A DNA stretch of 48,045 nucleotides from CAYYJR01 sp964472305 (GTDB taxonomy: Bacteria; Armatimonadota; Hebobacteria; CAIYQO01): the NCBI GenBank assembly GCA_964472305.1, contig CAYYJR010000027.1:1-48045 (forward strand), given 5' to 3'. Of the stretch, positions 19,351 to 26,836 are shown one piece after another. How positions within the stretch are numbered: the first letter of the stretch is position 1; each line of letters starts with the position of its first letter. The notes under the pieces are model-generated. The model was not told the origin of the DNA. It made no database searches and worked only from the letters and a program-made list of their open reading frames with translations. A program made the translations under genes and the position numbers.

Positions 19351-19395
19351 ACCCATGGCCGTGTCGTCCGGTCAATCCATGCGGAAGGTGTCACT

Positions 19396-20733
19396 GTGAC
19401 CGTTGCCCCCAACATCATCTTTTTCTTCACCGACCAGCAACGCTGGGATACCGCCGGGTGCTATGGCCAGCGCCTGGACGTGACGCCTCATCTCGACCGT
19501 ATGGCGGCGGAGGGTGTGCGCTTTGAACAGGCCTTCACCTGCCAGCCGGTGTGTGGTCCCGCGCGCGCCTGCCTGCAAACAGGACAATACGCCACCGAAA
19601 CGGGCTGCTTTCGCAATGACATCGCGCTGCCGTTGGAGACGCGAACTATCGCCCACGCACTGAGCGACGCGGGATACGAGGTGGGGTACCTGGGCAAGTG
19701 GCACCTGGCATCACAAGGGGCGGAGCATAATTACCAGACGCGCGCGGTGCCGCCCGAACGGCGCGGCGGTTACCGGGATTACTGGTTGGCATCGGACGTG
19801 CTGGAATTCACTTCGCACGGGTATGACGGCCATCTGTTCGACGCGGAGATGCGCCGGGTGGATTTCACCGGCTACCGAGTGGATTGCCAGACCGATTTTG
19901 CCCTTGATTACCTGCGCACGCGCGACGGTCGGCGTCCATTTTTCCTCTTCCTCTCCTACATCGAACCGCATCACCAGAACGATCATCATCGCTTTGAAGG
20001 TCCGCACGGTGCACGGGAGCGCTTCGCCGACTATGACGTGCCCGGCGACTTGCAGGACACTGCCGGCGACTGGCGGGAGCAGTATCCCGATTACCTGGGC
20101 TGCTGCGCGAGTCTGGATGCCAACCTGGGGCGCCTGCGCGCGGAATTGGGTCGGTTAGGCCTGGCGGAAAATACGCTGTTGCTCTTCACCAGTGACCATG
20201 GCTGCCATTTTCGCACGCGCAACAACGAATATAAACGCAGTTGCCACGAGGGATCCATCCGTGTCCCGCTGGTCGCTTGCGGTCCTGGCTTCTCCGGTGG
20301 GCGCGTGGTTGAGGAATTGGTGAGTCTGATCGACGTTCCGGCTACTATCCTGGCGGCGGGCGGCGCGCAACCGCTGGCGGGCATGCGCGGGCGCCCGTTG
20401 CAACCGCTGGTCAACGGCACGGCGGTGGAATGGCCGGAGGAGGTGTTCCTGCAGATCAGTGAATCCCACGTGGGCCGTGCCATCCGCACCCGGCACTGGA
20501 AATACTCCGTATGGGCGCCGTCAGATCAGCCCTGGAGCGGCTGTGATGTCTCCGGCAGCGCTATCTACGTGGAAGAATGCCTGTACGACCTGCGGCGCGA
20601 TCCCCACGAGCGTGACAACCTGGTCGCTGATCCCGCCTGCGCGGCTGTCCGCGCCGAACTCGCCGAGGTATTGAAACGCCGCATGGAGGAGGCGGGCGAG
20701 ACCGTGCCGGAGATCCGGGGCGTGACGAAGTAA
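19396..20733 (+). CDS. Sulfatase, formylglycine-dependent
   Basis: A 445-residue alkaline-phosphatase-superfamily sulfatase that removes sulfate esters. NIIFFFTDQQRWD near the start supplies metal-binding Asp residues, and VCGPARACLQTG contains the CxPxR maturation motif whose Cys is converted to formylglycine. YLGKWHL and TSDHGCHF give further active-site residues. The start is GTG at 19396 with GGAAGG 7 bases upstream; the longer open frame runs back through the divergent gene and lacks support. No signal peptide is visible, so it is probably cytosolic. Unlike many sulfatase loci there is no anSME maturase here; the Cys-type motif could also use FGE. The substrate is probably a sulfated sugar. 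Confidence 0.92.
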   Translation: MTVAPNIIFFFTDQQRWDTAGCYGQRLDVTPHLDRMAAEGVRFEQAFTCQPVCGPARACLQTGQYATETGCFRNDIALPLETRTIAHALSDAGYEVGYLGKWHLASQGAEHNYQTRAVPPERRGGYRDYWLASDVLEFTSHGYDGHLFDAEMRRVDFTGYRVDCQTDFALDYLRTRDGRRPFFLFLSYIEPHHQNDHHRFEGPHGARERFADYDVPGDLQDTAGDWREQYPDYLGCCASLDANLGRLRAELGRLGLAENTLLLFTSDHGCHFRTRNNEYKRSCHEGSIRVPLVACGPGFSGGRVVEELVSLIDVPATILAAGGAQPLAGMRGRPLQPLVNGTAVEWPEEVFLQISESHVGRAIRTRHWKYSVWAPSDQPWSGCDVSGSAIYVEECLYDLRRDPHERDNLVADPACAAVRAELAEVLKRRMEEAGETVPEIRGVTK

Positions 20734-20783
20734 TATTGTTGAGTGGGGTGTTGACTGGAGACGATAACGCGGGCGTAATTCGC

Positions 20784-21341
20784 TTACTCCAGATTCGAGT
20801 GACGGGCCATCATCATGCGTTCGTCCTGTCGCAGACGGTCTTTCAGCAGCAGCACGATGGCGTCGAGGAAGAGCAGCAGGGATTGTTCGAAGAGGGAGCC
20901 CATGGGCTGAATGGTGGTGACGGGGGTGACATCGCTGGTTTCGCGCACGGGGGCGGGCAGCACCACGCGCAAGTCGGCCATCTGGCTCAACGTGGACTCC
21001 TGGCGGGCGGTTAACACGCCGATCATACCCCCCAGCGATTTTGCGGATTTCGCCGTCAGCACCGCGGTGACGGTTTCACCCGAACCGGAGCCGACCAGCA
21101 GTAAATCGCCGGGGCGCAGGTTAGGGGTGGTGGATTCGCCGACGACGTGGCAGTGAATGTCGAGGTGGGTCAGGCGAATCGCAAAGGCGCGCATCATCAA
21201 GCCGGAACGGCCGCGGCCATCGAGGAACAGCCGCCGGGTGCGGATGATCGCCACCACCAGGCTTTCCACCTCGGCGGGGTCGATGCGGGAGAGCACGTTA
21301 TCGATTTCAGCGACTAATTGCGGCGTATATGTGGCAAACAC
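20784..21341 (-). CDS. 6-phospho-3-hexuloisomerase-like SIS-domain protein
   Basis: A 185-residue SIS-domain protein of the HxlB type, which isomerises a phosphorylated hexulose. Seen are LFLDGRGRSGLMMRAFAIRL (about 41-60), the phosphosugar loop LLVGSGSGET (about 84-93), IGVLTARQESTLSQMAD and GSLFEQSLLLFLDAIVLLL. The start is taken as GTG at 21341 (GGAG 6 bases upstream). The longer frame's TTG at 21407 is the -35 box of a promoter, so it cannot be the start. The length fits the family. It is convergent with the sulfatase gene. No HxlA (hexulose-phosphate synthase) is next to it, so a role in phosphosugar catabolism is inference. Confidence 0.85.
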   Translation of the reverse strand: MFATYTPQLVAEIDNVLSRIDPAEVESLVVAIIRTRRLFLDGRGRSGLMMRAFAIRLTHLDIHCHVVGESTTPNLRPGDLLLVGSGSGETVTAVLTAKSAKSLGGMIGVLTARQESTLSQMADLRVVLPAPVRETSDVTPVTTIQPMGSLFEQSLLLFLDAIVLLLKDRLRQDERMMMARHSNLE

Positions 21342-21369
21342 GATTGGCTCCGGCCTTTCTCGCGACGAT

Positions 21370-21407
21370 CCGGGTAAATTGTCACCTGTGTCCGGTAAAT
21401 TTGTCAA
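21370..21407 (-). promoter_or_regulatory. Promoter with direct repeats upstream of the SIS-domain gene
   Basis: On the minus strand TTGACA (21402-21407) and GACAAT (21378-21383) are 18 bases apart. The same stretch contains two near-identical direct repeats, GACAAATTTACCGG and GACAATTTACCCGG, spaced 22 bases apart (two helical turns). They may bind a regulator over the promoter. Confidence 0.55.
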
Positions 21408-21700
21408 CCCACGCGGGGGAGATGTCGTCCCAGGTGTCCACGGTTAACCGGCCAACACCGTAACTCCACTGGCTGTCGCACGAGATCACGGAGGCGGAAC
21501 CGCATTTTTCGAAGTGCAGGGGAATGCATGCGTATTATCCGCCAACCTGCCCGCGTTGTCCAGTCGCCGCGCACAACCTTTCTCCCTGTCCGCGTGTCGA
21601 AAGAAAAGGCGAATGATGCGCCGGGGCGAATGAAACAATGCGCGGAGAGACGTGAGAAACAGCGCACAAACAGGTTGCAGACTTTGCGGTGGAGGTGGCG

Positions 21701-22876
21701 ATGCGGCGGGTAGTGGTGACCGGCATGGGCGTGGTCTCGTGCCTGGGCAATGACGTGGAGCGCGTGTGGCGCGCCATCTGCGCGGGGCAGAGCGGACTGG
21801 CGACGATGACGCGCTGGGATCCGGCCGGGCTGCGCAATGCGCGCATGGGCGAGGTGAAGGATTTTCCGTGGGATGATGAGCACGATGAAGCCACCCAGTT
21901 CGCGCTGCACGCGGCCGATGAGGCGCTGCGGATGGCGGCGCCGACCGACCGAATCGGCCTGGTGTCGTCGACCAACTTCGGCGGGGCGTCGTCGTGGGAC
22001 CAGTACCTGACCTTTGTGCACGCGGGCAGAGTGGACGCGGAATCGGCAGAACTGTTTCGCGAGTTCACCTACAGCCGCGCGGCGGAGTTGCTGGTCGAAC
22101 GCCATGGCTTGACCGGGCCTGTCCGCGTGCTGTCGCTATCCTGTTCCAGCGGCACCGCTGCCATCGGGCAAGGGCTGGATCTGATTCGCCTGGGCAAGGC
22201 TGACGCCGTGCTGTGCGAGGGGCATGACAGCCTGGCTTACTCCAGCATGGCAGGGCTGTCCATTCTGCGCACCATCACCGCTGAGGAGATCCGTCCCTTT
22301 GATGTGCGGCGGAGCGGCACCATCTTCGGCGAGGGCGCGGCGGCGCTGGTGCTGGAGGATGCCGACCACGCGCAAGCGCGCGGCGCGACGATTCTCGGTG
22401 AGGTGCTGGGATATGCGGTGAACAACAACGCCTATCACCTGACCGCGCCGGACAAGGACGGCGAAGGCATCGTGGCGGTATTGCAGGCAACGCTGCGCGA
22501 CGCGGGGGTGGACGGCGCGGAGATCGACTACGTGAATGCCCACGGCACCGGCACCGCGTATTTCGACGTAACGGAAACGAAGGCGGTGAAAACGGTGCTC
22601 GGCGCGCGCGCCGCGCGGATTCCGATGACCAGCATCAAACCCGCGGTCGGGCACATGATGTCCGCCGCCGGCAGCGTGGAGGCGCTCGTGACGCTGTGCG
22701 CGCTGCGCGACGGCCTGGCGCCGCCCACGCTCAACCTGGAACAACCCGATCCCCTCTGCGACCTGGATTACGTCCCCGGCACGGCCCGCGCCGCCGCCAT
22801 GCGCACCGCGCTCTCCATCTCGTCCGGCATCGGCGGCAACAACGCCGCGGTGGTGCTGCGGCGGTGGGACGGATAA
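21701..22876 (+). CDS. Beta-ketoacyl-ACP synthase (FabF-like), stand-alone
   Basis: Thiolase-fold condensing enzyme of 391 residues. It starts MRRVVVTGMGVVSCLGND and has the nucleophile block LSLSCSSGTAAIG (Cys about 146), VNAHGTGT and KPAVGHMMSAAG, completing a Cys-His-His triad with Lys. The active-site surroundings differ from housekeeping FabF: SCSSGT replaces TACAT, and the C-terminal gate reads SGIGGNN instead of GFGGTN. GGAGG lies 5 bases before the ATG at 21701. No acp, fabD, fabG or fabH is adjacent. It may serve a special fatty acid or polyketide, or the main fab cluster may lie elsewhere without it. Confidence 0.88.
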   Translation: MRRVVVTGMGVVSCLGNDVERVWRAICAGQSGLATMTRWDPAGLRNARMGEVKDFPWDDEHDEATQFALHAADEALRMAAPTDRIGLVSSTNFGGASSWDQYLTFVHAGRVDAESAELFREFTYSRAAELLVERHGLTGPVRVLSLSCSSGTAAIGQGLDLIRLGKADAVLCEGHDSLAYSSMAGLSILRTITAEEIRPFDVRRSGTIFGEGAAALVLEDADHAQARGATILGEVLGYAVNNNAYHLTAPDKDGEGIVAVLQATLRDAGVDGAEIDYVNAHGTGTAYFDVTETKAVKTVLGARAARIPMTSIKPAVGHMMSAAGSVEALVTLCALRDGLAPPTLNLEQPDPLCDLDYVPGTARAAAMRTALSISSGIGGNNAAVVLRRWDG

Positions 22877-22976
22877 GCATGCGCGGCCTGCGTCCCCCCA
22901 CACCCCGCGCGTCGGAAGGTATTGCCGCCGGGCGTGCGGAATATGCGCTATATCTCCTGTGAAATGATGGACGTAC

Positions 22977-23816
22977 ATGCTACAGATGCGACAGATGACA
23001 CCGGCGGATATTCCCACCGGGATGCGCTTGAAGGAAGAAGCGGGATGGAACCAGACCGACGCGGATTGGCAGCGCTTTCTCGCGCTGGAACCGACGGGCT
23101 GTTTTATTGCCGAAGACGGCAGCGAGGGCGTCGGCACGGTGACGGCTTTCGTGCTGGGCTCGGTGGCGTGGATCGCCATGGTGCTGGTAGACGCGCGCCG
23201 GCGTGGGCAAGGCATCGGCACGGCGTTGATGGAGCACGCGCTGGCATATCTGGATGGCCGCGGCGTGCCGACCGTGCGGCTGGACGCCACCCCGTTGGGC
23301 AGCCCGGTCTATGAGAAGCTGGGGTTCACGGCGGAATACGAGCTGTCACGCTACACCGGCATCCCCGCGGCGGGCACGCCGGACGTCCACGTGCGCCCCT
23401 ATGCCTCCGCCGACCTGGAGGACGTGCTGTGGCTCGATCGCCGGGTGGCGGGCACTGATCGGTGCGCATTGCTCACCCGCCTGCTGAACGAGCGTCCGCA
23501 GGCTGCCCGCATTGCCGCGCGCGACGACCTGCTGCTCGGTTGCGCCACGCTGCGTCCGGGCACGCGCGCGACGCACATCGGCCCTTGCCTGGCGCTCACC
23601 CGCGCGGCCGGGCGCGCGCTGCTTGCCGACGCGCTCGCTCGTTGCGCCGGCACGCCGGTAATACTGGATATCCCCACCGGCAACACGGAGGCGGCGGCGC
23701 TGGTCACGGAGGCTGGGCTGGCGGTCGAGCGATCCTTCCTGCGCATGTATCGCGGCGTGCCGCCGGTGGACGAAGTGGAGCATCTCTGGGCCAGCACCGG
23801 TCCGGAGAAGGGGTAA
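22977..23816 (+). CDS. GNAT family N-acetyltransferase with a second GNAT-like half
   Basis: A 279-residue protein. The N-terminal half is a complete GNAT fold with the acetyl-CoA loop VLVDARRRGQGIGTALMEHAL (about 66-86) and LGSPVYEKLGF (about 104-114). The C-terminal half (about 130-270) has a weaker GNAT-like pattern ending EAAALVTEAGLAVERSFLRMY, as in two-domain acetyltransferases of the Acetyltransf_18 type. The acceptor is unknown. The ATG at 22977 has no strong ribosome site; ATGs at 22986 and 22995 are alternatives. It follows the ketoacyl synthase by 100 bases and may or may not share its transcript. Confidence 0.85.
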   Translation: MLQMRQMTPADIPTGMRLKEEAGWNQTDADWQRFLALEPTGCFIAEDGSEGVGTVTAFVLGSVAWIAMVLVDARRRGQGIGTALMEHALAYLDGRGVPTVRLDATPLGSPVYEKLGFTAEYELSRYTGIPAAGTPDVHVRPYASADLEDVLWLDRRVAGTDRCALLTRLLNERPQAARIAARDDLLLGCATLRPGTRATHIGPCLALTRAAGRALLADALARCAGTPVILDIPTGNTEAAALVTEAGLAVERSFLRMYRGVPPVDEVEHLWASTGPEKG

Positions 23817-23823
23817 GCGTGTG

Positions 23824-23842
23824 GTTGCACGTTGTGTGCAAC
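23824..23842 (+). terminator. Hairpin after the GNAT gene
   Basis: GTTGCAC-GTTGT-GTGCAAC, a perfect 7-pair stem beginning 7 bases after the stop codon. No long T-run follows. Confidence 0.4.
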
Positions 23843-24031
23843 TCGTCTCGGCTGGCGCCGGCGGCTGGGAACGGTCGGGCAGCCGGGCACGGAGCGGGAA
23901 CAACGTCCGGCCGCCATTGACGCGGATGATCACAGGATGCTTCCTGTGTTACTCGTCCACCACCCTTGCGCCGAACCGCGTAGTATTGTAGCGGAGAACG
24001 GGTGGAACGTTTCGCAACGAAAGGATCGCGG

Positions 24032-24898
24032 ATGATTCGCAAAGCAGTTATTCCGGCTGCCGGGTTCGGCACGCGCTTTTTACCGGCTTCGAAATCGCAG
24101 CCGAAAGAGATGCTGCCGGTGGTGGATACGCCGACCATACAATACGTGGTCGAGGAAGCGGCCGCGTCAGGCATCACCGACGTGCTGATGATTATCGGCA
24201 AAGGCAAGCGGGCGATCGAGGAACACTTCGACCGCAACACCGAACTGGAGCGCGAACTGGCCGAGCATGCGAAAACGCGCGAGTTGGAGTTGATTCGGCG
24301 CATCTCCGACCTTGCCAACATTCATTTTGTCTGGCAGAAGGAGCTGAACGGCCTGGGTGATGCCATCTCCTACGCCCGCGATCACGTCGGCAACGAGCCG
24401 TTCGCCGTGCTGCTGGGCGATACCATCGTGCAATCGGCAGTGCCGGTGACGCGCCAATTGATGGACGTGTTCGAGCGCTATCACGAGCCGGTCGTGGCGT
24501 TGGAAGACGTGCCGCACGACCGCGTCAGCCGCTACGGGGTGATCGGCGGCAAGCTCATCACCGACCGCGTGTATCTGGTGGAGGATTTCGTCGAAAAGCC
24601 GACGCCGGAGGAAGCCCCGTCCAACCTAGTCATCGCGGGGCGCTATATCTTCACCCCGGAAATTTTCGATCATATCGACCACGTCACCCCGGGGAAAAAC
24701 GGCGAGATTCAGTTGACGGACGCGATGCACCTGATGGTCGCCACCCGCGCGATGTATGGCCTGCACTTCGACGGCAAACGCTATGACATCGGCAGTAAAG
24801 TCGACTTCGTGAAAACAAATATCGAATTCGCCCTGCAACGCGACGACATGCGTGAAGAACTCGCCGCCTTCATCAAGGCACTGGCGGAAACGTTGTAA
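24032..24898 (+). CDS. galU: UTP-glucose-1-phosphate uridylyltransferase
   Basis: Makes UDP-glucose, the donor for surface polysaccharides and LPS sugars. The 288 residues carry the nucleotidyltransferase signature KAVIPAAGFGTRFLPAS (4-20), KEMLPVVDTPTIQYVVEEA, GKGKRAIEEHFD, VLLGDTIV with the metal Asp, VEDFVEKP, and a C-terminal YDIGSKVDFVKTNIEFAL. All are standard for bacterial GalU. AAAGGA precedes the ATG at 24032 by about 7 bases; the frame extends 10 codons upstream without a better start. It is monocistronic as far as can be seen, with about 590 bases to the next gene. Confidence 0.96.
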   Translation: MIRKAVIPAAGFGTRFLPASKSQPKEMLPVVDTPTIQYVVEEAAASGITDVLMIIGKGKRAIEEHFDRNTELERELAEHAKTRELELIRRISDLANIHFVWQKELNGLGDAISYARDHVGNEPFAVLLGDTIVQSAVPVTRQLMDVFERYHEPVVALEDVPHDRVSRYGVIGGKLITDRVYLVEDFVEKPTPEEAPSNLVIAGRYIFTPEIFDHIDHVTPGKNGEIQLTDAMHLMVATRAMYGLHFDGKRYDIGSKVDFVKTNIEFALQRDDMREELAAFIKALAETL

Positions 24899-25389
24899 GC
24901 GCACCGTTTCGCCTCGTGAGCTCGACGTGGTTGCTGCGCATGCAGCGATAACCGCACCAGCCATCCCGTGCATCAGGCGATGTGCAACGGCAGATGGCGC
25001 CGTCGCCGCGGACCGCAACACCGCGGCGCATAAATGCCTCCCGATTATGCCGTCTGCCTGGGAGAACGACCACAGTGGTAATAGAGGGAGCTAATTACCG
25101 AATCCCCCATCGTGAGGCACCGCGCCCGCTTCTTTCTCGCCTTGGTGTCCCCACTCATTTTCCGGCAGCCGTCGCCGGTTGTCGAGGACGTCGGGCCGGT
25201 CGGGAACATCAATGATTGCCTTTGCGTGCTTTCGGGCGATGCGGTGCAGAGCATGAAAAGGCGATTCCGTCTGGCTGAGTTCCCGATAGCCCCGTCGTTG
25301 GCGGGACGTGGGGTGTAATGCGTCGTTCCCCGGCGGACGGCCTGCGTTTGGAACGGTCTGGTGCTTGTGCTCGATGTGCGATGGAGTAT
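24899..25389. other. Intergenic region between galU and the rpsU promoter
   Basis: No credible gene on either strand. A perfect 8-pair hairpin, CGCCGCGG (25004-25011) with CCGCGGCG (25021-25028), might end the galU transcript, although it is about 105 bases past the stop and lacks a T-run. The rest shows no repeats, RNA gene or clear promoter. Confidence 0.4.
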
Positions 25390-25418
25390 TTGACAGGCGG
25401 AATCGCCTCGCCTATAAT
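25390..25418 (+). promoter_or_regulatory. Perfect consensus promoter of rpsU
   Basis: TTGACA (25390-25395), a 17-base spacer and TATAAT (25413-25418): an exact sigma-70 consensus. The start should be near 25425, about 60 bases ahead of the rpsU ATG. Such a strong promoter fits a highly expressed ribosomal gene. Confidence 0.92.
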
Positions 25419-25486
25419 GTCGACAACAAGCGCATCGGTGCGTTGCTGCAGATGGTGCGTGGTGGTCGGAAGGAGTTGAGGAAAAT

Positions 25487-25681
25487 ATGGTTTCGGTTGA
25501 TGTCCGCGAAGGCGAATCGCTCGACAGTGCCATCCGCCGCCTGAAACGCCAGGTGCAGCAGGCCGGCGTGCTGGAAGAAGCACGTCGCCACGAGCGCTAC
25601 GAGAAGCCCAGCGAGCGTCGCCGCCGTATGGCCGCCGCTTCGGCGCGGCGCATTCGGCGCAACCAGTCGACCGGCGAATAA
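25487..25681 (+). CDS. rpsU: 30S ribosomal protein S21
   Basis: A 64-residue, strongly basic protein of the small subunit, near the mRNA exit and the anti-Shine-Dalgarno region. It begins MVSVDVREGESLDSAIRRLK and continues RQVQQAGVLEEARRHERYEKPSERRRR, the typical S21 pattern, ending in a short Arg-rich tail. GAGGA lies about 5 bases before the ATG. It has its own exact-consensus promoter and a strong intrinsic terminator, so it is a single-gene unit, unlike the E. coli rpsU-dnaG-rpoD operon. Confidence 0.95.
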   Translation: MVSVDVREGESLDSAIRRLKRQVQQAGVLEEARRHERYEKPSERRRRMAAASARRIRRNQSTGE

Positions 25682-25689
25682 ATTTCGCA

Positions 25690-25722
25690 GGGTGAAGGGC
25701 GGCAGCGCCCTTCACCCATTTT
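25690..25722 (+). terminator. Intrinsic terminator of rpsU
   Basis: GGGTGAAGGGCG (25690-25701) and CGCCCTTCACCC (25706-25717) form a perfect 12-pair stem with loop GCAG, followed by ATTTTT. It lies 8 bases after the rpsU stop. Confidence 0.93.
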
Positions 25723-25822
25723 TATTCCCGCCCACCGGCATGATCGGGCCGCACATCGCCTCCTCCGCGCTCTTCGCCGCACCGCACGTCCGATCCGTTC
25801 ACACAAAAGGAGTTACACCTAC

Positions 25823-26836
25823 TTGCCCAACGTGGAAATGACCACGGCCACGAAACCTGCTGCCGCGGAATCTTCCGTGGTAACAACGATTCCATTTGCC
25901 GACTACGATGAAGCCGTCGCGGTACTTGGCCCCCGCGATGCTCACCTCCGCTTGCTCGAGCGCGAATTCAACGCGACGCTCGTGCTCCGCGAGACCACCC
26001 TGGAGATTCGCGCCACCCCGTCCGTCGCCGCGCAGATACAGCCCTTGATCGAGGAGCTGCAGCGCATGGTGCGCCGCGGGCACGCATTGACGCGCGCCGA
26101 GGTGGAATATGCCGCCAATGCCATGCGCCACCGCCACGTTGGCGCCGAGCAGGCGCTGTTTTCCGAGGTGGTGCTGACCACGCATCGCGGCAAACAACTG
26201 AAAGCCAAGTCCCCCAACCAGCGCGAATACCTGCAGGCCATGCGCGAGCAGGAGCTGGTCTTCGCCATCGGGCCGGCCGGCACCGGGAAAACCTACCTGG
26301 CGGTGGCGATGGCGGTGGCCGCGCTGAATTCCAAGCTGGTGCAGCGCATCATCCTCACCCGCCCGGCGGTGGAAGCCGGCGAGCGGCTGGGATTCCTGCC
26401 CGGCGACTTGCAGGAGAAGATCAATCCGTATCTGCGCCCGCTGTATGACGCGCTGTACGACATGATCGAGATGGAACGGGTGGACCGGCTGCTGGAAAAG
26501 AAGGTTATCGAGGTGGCGCCGCTCGCGTTCATGCGTGGGCGCACGCTCAACGACGCCTTTATTATTATGGACGAAGCGCAAAACACCTCACCCGAACAGA
26601 TGAAGATGTTTCTCACGCGCCTGGGCTTCGGGTCGCGCGCGGTGGTCACCGGCGACATCACGCAGACCGACCTGCCGTCCGGCCAGCGCTCGGGGTTGAT
26701 CGAGGTGCGCCGCATCCTGGACGGCGTGCACGGTCTGCGTTTTATCACCCTCGATGATACCGATGTGGTGCGCCACCCGCTGGTGCAGCGCATCGTGAGA
26801 GCCTACGAGACCGAGGCGAAGGGATCGCAGCCATGA
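25823..26836 (+). CDS. phoH: PhoH family ATPase
   Basis: A 337-residue cytosolic P-loop protein, usually found next to ybeY and linked to RNA metabolism. An N-terminal KH-like portion (about 20-110) precedes the PhoH ATPase: KSPNQREYLQAM, Walker A GPAGTGKTYLA (about 151-161), TRPAVEAGERLGFLPGD and Walker B IIMDEAQNTSPEQMKMF (about 250), then TRLGFGSRAVVTGD. The start is TTG at 25823, supported by AAAGGAG 10 bases upstream. Its stop overlaps the pgpH start by ATGA. It opens the phoH-pgpH-ybeY-dgkA operon. Confidence 0.94.
   Translation: MPNVEMTTATKPAAAESSVVTTIPFADYDEAVAVLGPRDAHLRLLEREFNATLVLRETTLEIRATPSVAAQIQPLIEELQRMVRRGHALTRAEVEYAANAMRHRHVGAEQALFSEVVLTTHRGKQLKAKSPNQREYLQAMREQELVFAIGPAGTGKTYLAVAMAVAALNSKLVQRIILTRPAVEAGERLGFLPGDLQEKINPYLRPLYDALYDMIEMERVDRLLEKKVIEVAPLAFMRGRTLNDAFIIMDEAQNTSPEQMKMFLTRLGFGSRAVVTGDITQTDLPSGQRSGLIEVRRILDGVHGLRFITLDDTDVVRHPLVQRIVRAYETEAKGSQP

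Noticed and set aside
17795..19399. 534-codon plus-strand frame opposite the sugar isomerase
   Set aside because: The opposite strand encodes a clear FucI/AraA-family protein with a strong ribosome site.
25209..25715. Minus-strand frame of 168 codons across the rpsU promoter and gene
   Set aside because: It runs opposite a consensus promoter, rpsU and its terminator.
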